A DNA stretch of 12,107 bases from NCBI GenBank assembly GCA_030607235.1, contig JAUWEX010000015.1, positions 1 to 12,107 on the forward strand. Reading direction: 5' to 3'. Source of the DNA: Planctomycetota bacterium. Lineage in GTDB: Bacteria > Planctomycetota > B129-G9. Positions 1 to 6,406 of the stretch are shown in pieces. The stretch's first letter is position 1; every line of letters begins with the position of its first letter. Made by a program: the position numbers and the translations under genes. The notes beneath the pieces are model-generated. The model worked only from the letters and a program-made list of their open reading frames with translations. It had not been told where the DNA came from and did not search any database.

Positions 1-523
1 GCCTTTGATGTCTGTTTTAACTGTTATGGAATTTGGTCAAGGCGCAATTTGCCGGTCAAGGATATGTGGATTTTGCGATTGGGGATGTTGTGTTAGTGAG
101 GGATATGGGGGAAATATAAAAAGGGAGAAGACACGACAAGGTCAATATCCACTACCGTGTCGGAACGGAATCGCCTTTATGAGCCACGCTTCTCCCCTCA
201 GATAAGGGCTGTTACCTGTCAGTTCTCTCCTGACTGCTCTTGCAGCACTTCTCCCATTCACTACACCTATTTACTTATCGGCCCAAAATCTGGTTTAGTT
301 TACACTATTATTTATAAAAATACAGTTATTATCGGTGCTTGATAGTACGCTATTGTACACATTATCAATAACAATGCTATTATACGTGTGAATAGGACAT
401 TTTTGAGGAAATCCGAAGAAATTGCGAAAAATGTTTTTTCTCTTACCTATTTCCTTGCGGGTGGGGATGTTGCGCTATCTGTGGGAGGGTGGGCGCTGGT
501 TGCCTGGGGTGAGTTATACCGGA
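1..523. other. Region without a supportable gene
   Basis: I see no convincing gene here. Short open frames exist, for example frame 1 open from the left edge to the stop at 94-96, and an ATG frame at 8-205, but none has a ribosome binding site or recognisable sequence. The frame-1 stretch could be the tail of a gene outside the window; I cannot show it. Small features seen are an 8-base direct repeat GGTCAAGG at 35-42 and 54-61, and an AT-rich stretch around 290-400 containing the imperfect dyad TTGATA-GTAC...GTAC-acat-TATCAA (339-368). No tRNA cloverleaf was recognised. Confidence 0.5.
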
Positions 524-973
524 GCGGGGACGCCCCGCAGCAAATAGGGAAGTAACCACCTATTTCAATAGGTGCTTCGCTGCTTTTCGCCCTTCAGCGA
601 AAAGGGCGCTTGCTTTCACCCATTGGCAAATCTTGAAATCCCTTCTATGTTGTTAACGGTTTCCCGAATCGGGCAGGGCCCGCTCCCAAACGTGGAGTAG
701 CCACTCATTACAATATCCGCTCGCTGTCTGTCGCCCTTCGGCGACAGAAGCGCTTCGCTTGCACCTACTGACAATTTGGGCAAGTTTGCTGTGTTGAAAA
801 GTCTCAAGTCGGACGGGCGGGCGGGGCCTGCTCCCAAGCGGGTAAATCCACCTATTCCAATACCCGCTCGCTGTCTGTCGCCCTTCGGCGAAAAGGGCGC
901 TTGCTTCCACACACTGGCAAATCTTGAAATCCCTTCCGTGTTGTTAACGGTTTCCCGAATCAGGCGGGGCCTG
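524..973 (+). repeat. Tandem array of about 146-bp structured repeat units (three plus the start of a fourth)
   Basis: Three units follow each other with hairpin starts at 524, 670 and 817, and a fourth hairpin at 961. Each begins with a short GC stem with a 3-nt loop (GCGGGG-acg-CCCCGC, CGGGC-agg-GCCCG, GCGGGC-ggg-GCCTGC, CAGGC-ggg-GCCTG). Then, 16-18 nt later, comes a box near CCACCTATTCCAATA (starts 556, 701, 848), then a second hairpin around TCGCCCTTCGGCGA, then CGCTTGC and an ACTGGCAAATCTTG-like tail. Units 1 and 3 are nearly identical in the tail (about 616-670 and 907-960), while unit 2 diverges there. Related single copies lie at 1888-1973 (minus) and 6167-6271 (plus). Open frames across the array on both strands appear to be by-products of the GC-rich repeat. 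Function is unknown. Confidence 0.8.
728..747 (+). repeat. Second hairpin of repeat unit 2
   Basis: CTGTCGCC and GGCGACAG form a perfect 8-bp stem closed by a CTTC loop. Unit 1 has the equivalent CTTTTCGC/GCGAAAAG stem, and unit 3 has TCGCC/GGCGA. The copy at 6167-6271 keeps a stem here with different bases (CGCT-a-CGGGC / GCCCG-g-AGCG, 6220-6243). This supports a conserved second stem in the repeat. Confidence 0.6.
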
Positions 974-982
974 GGGGGGGGG
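973..982 (+). repeat. Homopolymer of ten G
   Basis: Ten consecutive G directly follow the fourth hairpin of the repeat array, where the next repeat unit would be expected to continue but does not. The tract may mark a truncation point, a slippage-prone site, or an assembly or sequencing artefact. Confidence 0.7.
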
Positions 983-1198
983 CCGCGACGGGACCAAGAT
1001 GAAGGGTTTGCTGTCCCGCCACGCGCCGCGTCGGGCAAGCCCGCCAAAGACCGTGATCGGGGAAGAACTCCCTTTAAACCGCTACTCCCCTCACCGAAAG
1101 ACTACACCTCCCACCGTGAGAAATCACACGGCGAGAGAGATATATCTCAAACGCTAACTTGGCTTCCCTTCACAAACGCAAACAATATCCAAAATCGC
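983..1198. other. Intergenic stretch downstream of the lipoprotein gene
   Basis: No gene is supported. Hairpins seen are CGGGC-aa-GCCCG (1032-1043), resembling the first hairpin of the repeat family; the 12-bp palindrome GAGATATATCTC (1137-1148); and CCGTG/CACGG with an 8-nt interval at about 1113-1132. The last lies about 70-85 nt beyond the stop of the minus-strand lipoprotein gene and could help end its transcript. No T-run follows on that strand, so an intrinsic terminator is not established. Confidence 0.4.
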
Positions 1199-1765
1199 TT
1201 ATTTGCCGGCCTTTTCTTGTTCCTCCTTTTCTTTTTGCATTCTCTCTTTTATAATCCTCTTTTCCTCTTCGAAAGTATAGGCCCAGCCGCCTCTTTTGGC
1301 CGCTTTGGCTTCCGCTTCTACCTTCTCGAAGCGCTCAAGAAGATCGGGATAATCTTTGAGATCCCTCTCTTCGACGTAACAATACCCGTCCGCAAGCACA
1401 AGTTCGTTTAGCAACTCCCCCGAAGGAAGATAGACCAAACACCTTTGTCCCTCGCTGCCGTCCCACTCGGTATAGCTATAAACCTCTACCCGTAATTTTT
1501 TGTCTTTTATCCTCGACCACAAGGCCTGTCTGCCCTCCATGCGCCATTCCTTAACCCCAAAATCCATGGATCTAATCCCCAACAACCATATTGATTTGGA
1601 GTGAGCCTCTTCTCCAACAATAAGTTTAGGATATATAATACTACTGCCAGAAGCATGTTCCGGATACACCTCATACGTATCCAAAGGGCTTCGGCAGCCG
1701 CTGCATCCAACAATAACAAAGCCCATCAAAATACTCATCGAAACTGCGATACTATTCAATCTCAT
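1199..1765 (-). CDS. Predicted lipoprotein with degenerate staphylococcal-nuclease-like domain
   Basis: 188 residues from the ATG at 1765, chosen because AGGAGG (1772-1777) sits 6 nt upstream; an in-frame start at 1795 lacks this. The N-terminus is a lipoprotein signal peptide: basic MRL, a hydrophobic core, then a lipobox ending IVGC, predicting a lipid-anchored exported protein. The C-terminal half follows the thermonuclease (SNase) pattern: LNELVLADGYCYV matches the family's 'vNe.Lv..G.A.v', and AEAKAAKRGGW matches the closing 'aE..Ak..k.giW'. By eye, the arginine equivalent to SNase Arg87 is kept (QRCLVY), but the active-site loop reads LLGIRSMDF where the family has RLLLVDTPE. Arg35 and Asp40 are therefore missing and Glu43 is Asp at best. 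I infer a non-catalytic or altered SNase-fold protein. It lies 236 bp after dnaK on the same strand and is flanked by repeat copies on both sides. The C-terminus is a charged helix rich in E and K. Confidence 0.75.
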   Translation of the reverse strand: MRLNSIAVSMSILMGFVIVGCSGCRSPLDTYEVYPEHASGSSIIYPKLIVGEEAHSKSIWLLGIRSMDFGVKEWRMEGRQALWSRIKDKKLRVEVYSYTEWDGSEGQRCLVYLPSGELLNELVLADGYCYVEERDLKDYPDLLERFEKVEAEAKAAKRGGWAYTFEEEKRIIKERMQKEKEEQEKAGK

Positions 1766-1771
1766 CGTTAC

Positions 1772-1777
1772 CCTCCT
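1772..1777 (-). promoter_or_regulatory. Ribosome binding site fixing the lipoprotein start
   Basis: AGGAGG on the minus strand, 6 nt before the ATG at 1765. It rules in this start over the in-frame ATG 30 nt upstream. Confidence 0.8.
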
Positions 1778-1791
1778 AATAACAGGGTATA

Positions 1792-1887
1792 TCAACGCAT
1801 ATCATCAAAATCATCGCTATGCGACTCCGGAATCCGATGTTCCTGTTTCAGTTCCTTTATGTTTTTGGCCGTTGAGCTGGGAACCCA
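1792..1887 (-). pseudogene. Possible coding remnant upstream of the lipoprotein gene
   Basis: A 31-codon open stretch on the minus strand begins at a Trp codon (WVPSSTAKNIKELK...), ends ...DDFDDMR and a TGA at 1792-1794, and runs directly into the edge of the repeat copy at 1888. It has no start codon of its own. The composition (charged, with an acidic tail) reads like the C-terminus of a protein, and the stop lies 26 nt before the lipoprotein ATG, as in an operon. It may be the tail of a gene cut off by repeat insertion. A 31-codon frame can occur by chance, so this is weak. Confidence 0.2.
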
Positions 1888-1973
1888 GTGCAAGCGAAGT
1901 GCTCCGGGCGACAGACAGCGAGGGCATATTGGAATAGGTGGTTATTTCCCTATTACCTCCAGGCGTTGCCTGG
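1888..1973 (-). repeat. Inverted single copy of the structured repeat
   Basis: Read on the minus strand this copy has the hairpin CCAGGC-aac-GCCTGG (1973 to 1959), then AATAGGGAAATAA, the box CCACCTATTCCAATA, CTCGCTGTCTGTCGCCC and TTCGCTTGCAC. It matches unit 1 of the array at 524 (AATAGGGAAGTAACCACCTA) almost base for base outside the hairpin, while three of six stem pairs are swapped with compensation. The first hairpin can be extended by ACC/GGT (1955-1978). It lies about 30-115 nt past the dnaK stop, so it may also mark that transcript's end, although no T-run follows. Confidence 0.8.
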
Positions 1974-2001
1974 GTGGTGAAAGACAAAATCTTAAAATGC
2001 T

Positions 2002-3945
<1,944 letters not shown>

Positions 3946-3998
3946 TTGAAACTCCTTTGTCTATGTTGAGCCGATGTGAATTTTTTTCGGAATCCCAG

Positions 3999-4026
3999 AT
4001 TATATCGCACAATGTTGTTGTGTCAA
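3999..4026 (-). promoter_or_regulatory. Sigma70-type promoter of dnaK
   Basis: On the minus strand TTGACA (4026-4021) and TATAAT (4004-3999) are both perfect consensus with a 16-bp spacer, about 54 bp before the dnaK ATG. The spacer and -35 contain CACAA-N5-TTGTG (4008-4022), a small dyad that could be an operator. I find no CIRCE element (TTAGCACTC-N9-GAGTGCTAA), so HrcA control is not indicated. A strong housekeeping promoter is the simplest reading. Confidence 0.8.
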
Positions 4027-4303
4027 GTGGACAGAAAAATCGGGACTCAATATGAGTTCTTCGTTGTAAATCGGTGTAAAAAGTGTCTTACGTTGTTGTG
4101 TAATGTATTTTTTACCAACGGATTAAACAAGCGGATTCGATTTTGCGGCCGACCTTCGGTGCACAATGTCGATTTTGCAATAACTTTTTTCCACAAGGCA
4201 GGATATGGCTCTGTGTGGTGTTCGGATTTTTTCGTGGTACGCGTTTTGCTTTAATGAATTATGCAGTTGTCTGGGATATTTGTTTTTGATACAATACGTT
4301 ACG
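4027..4303. other. Divergent intergenic region between dnaK and the tad locus
   Basis: No gene is supported; an ATG frame from 4205 simply runs into the first pilin. Direct repeats present are TCGATTTTGC at 4137-4146 and 4169-4178 (32 bp apart), GCACAATGT at 4161-4169 with its twin at 4007-4015 inside the dnaK promoter, and GTTGTTGTGT at 4014-4023 and 4092-4101. These may be binding sites for a regulator of one or both units. Confidence 0.4.
4267..4295 (+). promoter_or_regulatory. Candidate promoter for the tad operon
   Basis: TTGTCT (4267-4272) and TACAAT (4290-4295) are separated by 17 bp. The predicted transcription start falls at about 4301-4303, at or just before the ATG at 4304. The mRNA could then be leaderless, which would fit the absence of a Shine-Dalgarno sequence before this ATG. 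The call rests on hexamer match only. Confidence 0.4.
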
Positions 4304-4522
4304 ATGAAGAAGAATAACCTAAATAACAATGTGCGCAAGGGTGGGGCGACTCCGGGCTCCGGTCTTGTCGGCGATTCTTCGGGCCAGGCCGCGGTGGAAT
4401 ATATATTGGTGATTTCGATTTTGACGATGGTAATAACCTGGGCGCTGATATATGCTCTCAACGATTCGCTTCAGGCGTTTTTTGACGAGATAGCGGCCTA
4501 CGTGTCGCTGCCTTTTCCGTAA
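4304..4522 (+). CDS. flp: Flp/Fap-type major pilin (first copy)
   Basis: 72 residues. A polar, basic, Asn- and Gly-rich leader of 27 residues ends in G27, followed by QAAVEYILVISILTM. The glutamate at +5 and tyrosine at +6 are the Flp pilin signature (G|xxxxEY). Cleavage by the CpaA peptidase encoded downstream would leave a 45-residue, mostly hydrophobic subunit ending YVSLPFP, the usual size of a mature Flp pilin. The ATG at 4304 begins the basic leader. An upstream in-frame ATG at 4205 would add 33 residues unlike any pilin leader. There is no clear ribosome binding site, and a promoter candidate ends only about 8 nt upstream. It is the first gene of the tad cluster. Confidence 0.85.
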   Translation: MKKNNLNNNVRKGGATPGSGLVGDSSGQAAVEYILVISILTMVITWALIYALNDSLQAFFDEIAAYVSLPFP

Positions 4523-4561
4523 TTATGAACGATCTTATTTGCTCTTTTCGGGAGACTGATC

Positions 4562-4816
4562 ATGGGTGTTTTCAATTTTCTCTGGGCCTTTCTGAATATG
4601 CCTTGCGGGGGCCGCGGGCAGGCGATGACGGAATATATCCTGATTATCGCGATTATCGCGGTCGGCCTGATTGTCGTGTTCGTGGCTTTCGGTGATCAAC
4701 TGAGAAATTTGATGGAGACGGTAATGAAAAATATTTCCGGCGAGAGAGAAGACGATGTCGAACAAGTCGACACGCCCGAAACCGGCGGCCCGTTCGACGA
4801 ATACGATAGCGATTAG
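4562..4816 (+). CDS. flp: Flp-type pilin (second copy) with acidic tail
   Basis: 84 residues. GGGAG lies 7 nt before the ATG. The leader ends GGRG19 and is followed by QAMTEYILIIAIIAVGLIVVFVAF, so the prepilin peptidase site G|xxxxEY is clear. Unlike the first pilin, the mature protein carries about 35 extra residues after the hydrophobic helix, strongly acidic at the end (EREDD... PFDEYDSD). It may be the major subunit with a surface-exposed acidic tail, or a minor pilin; sequence alone does not decide. It sits 39 bp after the first pilin and 3 bp before the peptidase gene. Confidence 0.85.
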   Translation: MGVFNFLWAFLNMPCGGRGQAMTEYILIIAIIAVGLIVVFVAFGDQLRNLMETVMKNISGEREDDVEQVDTPETGGPFDEYDSD

Positions 4817-4819
4817 CGT

Positions 4820-5362
4820 ATGTTTTTGTCGGAAATATCGCAATTTGCCGTCGAGACGTTGCGCATCGTCCAATTTGCCGTTTTCTTTATTGTGTTGTCG
4901 GTTGCTTCCTGGACCGATATTCGCCGCGGCAAAATATACGACTGGCTGACGCTTCCGGCGATTTTTCTCGGTCTGGCAATCCACTTCATAGCGGGCGGAA
5001 TAGGCGAGCCGCTGCTGTACTCGCTTATCGGCGCGGTTGTCGGCGGAGGCGTGTTCTGGGTGTTCTACCTCTTCAATGCGGTAGGCGGCGGCGATGTGAA
5101 GTTGATGGCGGCGATCGGCGCGCTGATGGGATTTCGCTTTACCGTCTCCGCGCTGGTAGTGATTTCGATAGTCGGGGCGTTTATGGCCCTGCTGGTGCTG
5201 GTGTTTCGCAGGCGCCTGTTGCAGGGTCTGAAAGAGAGCGCCAGGACGATGTTCTTTATCAGAAAGCGCAGGGTCGAAGAGTCCGCACGCATCACCATCC
5301 CCTACGGAGTGGCGATTGCGGCGGGCAGTTTCGTTACGTGGGTTTTGATGTTTTTGCGGTGA
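4820..5362 (+). CDS. cpaA: Prepilin peptidase, CpaA/TadV type (A24 family)
   Basis: 180 residues, the short CpaA/TadV form lacking the N-terminal methylase domain of PilD. This aspartic protease of the inner membrane removes the class III leaders of Flp pilins and TadE-like pseudopilins. Both catalytic aspartates are visible: D33 in SWTDIRRGKI after the first membrane segment, and D92 in the GGGDVKLMAAIG motif. Hydrophobic segments lie around 16-32, 46-60, 65-85, 96-127 and 160-178. The start lies 3 bp after the second pilin's stop with no clear ribosome binding site, so translation is probably coupled. Confidence 0.92.
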   Translation: MFLSEISQFAVETLRIVQFAVFFIVLSVASWTDIRRGKIYDWLTLPAIFLGLAIHFIAGGIGEPLLYSLIGAVVGGGVFWVFYLFNAVGGGDVKLMAAIGALMGFRFTVSALVVISIVGAFMALLVLVFRRRLLQGLKESARTMFFIRKRRVEESARITIPYGVAIAAGSFVTWVLMFLR

Positions 5363-5379
5363 TAAACGGGAAGCGAGCG

Positions 5380-6117
5380 ATGTGCGATAAGGAAAAAAAA
5401 CAACACAACGGCGACCGCCGTCGCAGCGGCATGGCGATGGTGGAGTTCGCGCTCGTGTTTCCTATACAATTGTTCTTCATACTGGCCATCCTGGAGCTCT
5501 CGCTGTTGCAGGTGGGGCGGATTATGGTCAGTTACGCCGCCTCGTGCGCGGCGCGCGCCGAGCTGCTCGGCCAGGACCCCGTCGAGGCCGCGGCGATCGC
5601 GCTGGCGCCGATTAGCGACGATTTTTACACCACCTATTGTTACATGTCCGAGCCTGACGCCGAGCCTCCGACTTATTCCACGTTTGGCTACGACGAGTTT
5701 CCCGGCTGGGGCCGGGCGGACAATCTCGTTGCGGCGCGCAACCGCGTGGCGGTTTTCCGGCTGGTCGACTGGGACAGCAATGTGATGAACCGCGTTACCG
5801 TCATCAACGACGAGACCGAAGAGTTTCACACCAACTCGATGCAACAACACAACATCTGCGTCGAGGTGCGATACCTTTACCGATTGCGGGTGCCGTTGAC
5901 GATCCTGCGGTTTTTCTGGAGCGGCGAAGGCGCGGACCCCGAAGATTTTGAGGAAATGCACGACAGGCATTTTGTGATTTGGGATGGCGAGCCGCATATC
6001 GTGCTGCGCGAGCGCTGGGTGATTCCCAACAAGGGCAGAGCGATCGATTCGACTTTGCCGGAAAAACAAATCGACACGATGACCGGCCCGCGCCGCAATC
6101 TTTTGCAGGAGCGCTAA
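5380..6117 (+). CDS. tadE: TadE-like pseudopilin with large extracytoplasmic domain
   Basis: 245 residues from the ATG at 5380, 17 bp after cpaA. A longer in-frame start at 5338 overlaps cpaA and is less likely. The basic N-terminus (KEKKQHNGDRRRSG17) precedes MAMVEFALVFPIQLFFILAILEL, the TadE signature with the class III cleavage site G|xxxxEF and one membrane helix (about 22-45). After it come SYAASCAARAELL and about 180 residues of mixed extracytoplasmic sequence. TadE/TadF-type pseudopilins help assembly or surface display of Flp pili. The protein is larger than the simplest TadE proteins. A gap of about 290 bp with repeats follows, unlike the tight spacing elsewhere in the cluster. Confidence 0.85.
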   Translation: MCDKEKKQHNGDRRRSGMAMVEFALVFPIQLFFILAILELSLLQVGRIMVSYAASCAARAELLGQDPVEAAAIALAPISDDFYTTYCYMSEPDAEPPTYSTFGYDEFPGWGRADNLVAARNRVAVFRLVDWDSNVMNRVTVINDETEEFHTNSMQQHNICVEVRYLYRLRVPLTILRFFWSGEGADPEDFEEMHDRHFVIWDGEPHIVLRERWVIPNKGRAIDSTLPEKQIDTMTGPRRNLLQER

Positions 6118-6140
6118 AGCATTTTAAGATATTGTATTCC

Positions 6141-6166
6141 ACCGCAGAGGCGCAGAGAGCGCAGAG
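6141..6166 (+). repeat. Triple CGCAGAG motif
   Basis: CGCAGAG occurs three times at 6143-6149, 6151-6157 and 6160-6166 within ACCGCAGAGG-type sequence. This resembles the intergenic '(C)ACAGAG/GCAGAG' repeats I have seen in many environmental bacterial genomes. It abuts the structured repeat copy starting at 6167. Confidence 0.6.
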
Positions 6167-6271
6167 GCGGGCAAGGCCCGCAGCCAAGTGAGGAGTAGTC
6201 GCTTATTCCAAGACCCGCTCGCTACGGGCTATCGCCCGGAGCGTGTCGCTCGCGTTCACTGACAAATCTTG
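6167..6271 (+). repeat. Structured repeat copy inside the tad cluster
   Basis: The copy begins with the hairpin GCGGGC-aag-GCCCGC (6167-6181). After 17 nt comes a box TCGCTTATTCCAAGA (from 6199), then CCCGCTCGCT and a second stem CGCT-a-CGGGC / GCCCG-g-AGCG (6220-6243), and the tail CACTGACAAATCTTG. Order and spacing match the array at 524-973 although many bases differ. It sits between the first tadE and tadG. Confidence 0.7.
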
Positions 6272-6305
6272 TGCGCGCAATTGCGATGTGATATTTTCTA
6301 TCCAC

Positions 6306-6320
6306 TCCGCCTCAGGCGGA
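6306..6320 (+). repeat. 7-bp-arm palindrome TCCGCCT-c-AGGCGGA
   Basis: Perfect inverted repeat with a 1-nt centre, 35 bp past the repeat copy. As RNA it would fold with a small loop. No T-run follows. It may be a further element of the repeat region. Confidence 0.5.
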
Positions 6321-6366
6321 TTACTTGACGCGGCGTGTGACGGGTGCAGATAGTGCAGATAGTGAA

Positions 6367-6387
6367 AAATCAGAACAGTTCTGATTT
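6367..6387 (+). promoter_or_regulatory. Perfect dyad, possible operator or hairpin before tadG
   Basis: AAATCAGAAC and GTTCTGATTT are perfect 10-bp arms around a single A, ending 19 nt before the ATG chosen for the TadG-like gene. Its compact symmetry suits a dimeric repressor site. As RNA it could fold as an 8-bp stem with a 5-nt loop. No clear -35/-10 pair was found next to it. Confidence 0.45.
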
Positions 6388-6406
6388 ATTTCAAGCGAAA
6401 AATTAT

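Noticed and set aside
1..205. Possible partial or small genes at the left edge (frame 1 to 96, frame 2 to 205)
   Set aside because: No ribosome binding site or recognisable motif, and two frames are open at once. A gene tail cannot be separated from chance.
431..549. Short ATG frame of 39 codons
   Set aside because: Low-complexity composition, no proper ribosome binding site, and it ends in the repeat hairpin.
524..973. CRISPR array
   Set aside because: The units are about 146 bp with no short identical repeats separated by unique spacers, and no cas genes are present.
616..1411. Long open frames on both strands across the repeat array (616-1047 minus, 776-1411 plus)
   Set aside because: They follow the tandem repeat and GC-rich hairpins, have no ribosome binding site, and the plus-strand frame runs antisense into the lipoprotein gene. 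Translated repeats of the same DNA unit explain their apparent pattern.
1955..1978. Intrinsic terminator of dnaK
   Set aside because: The hairpin is strong but lacks a U-tract on either strand and is explained as the first stem of the repeat copy.
3946..4303. CIRCE/HrcA operator upstream of dnaK
   Set aside because: No TTAGCACTC-N9-GAGTGCTAA or near match is present.
6344..6364. Two 9-bp tandem repeats (GTGCAGATA) as a phase-variation tract at the tadG start
   Set aside because: Only two copies with a unit length divisible by three. Change in number would not shift frame, and translation probably starts downstream at 6407.
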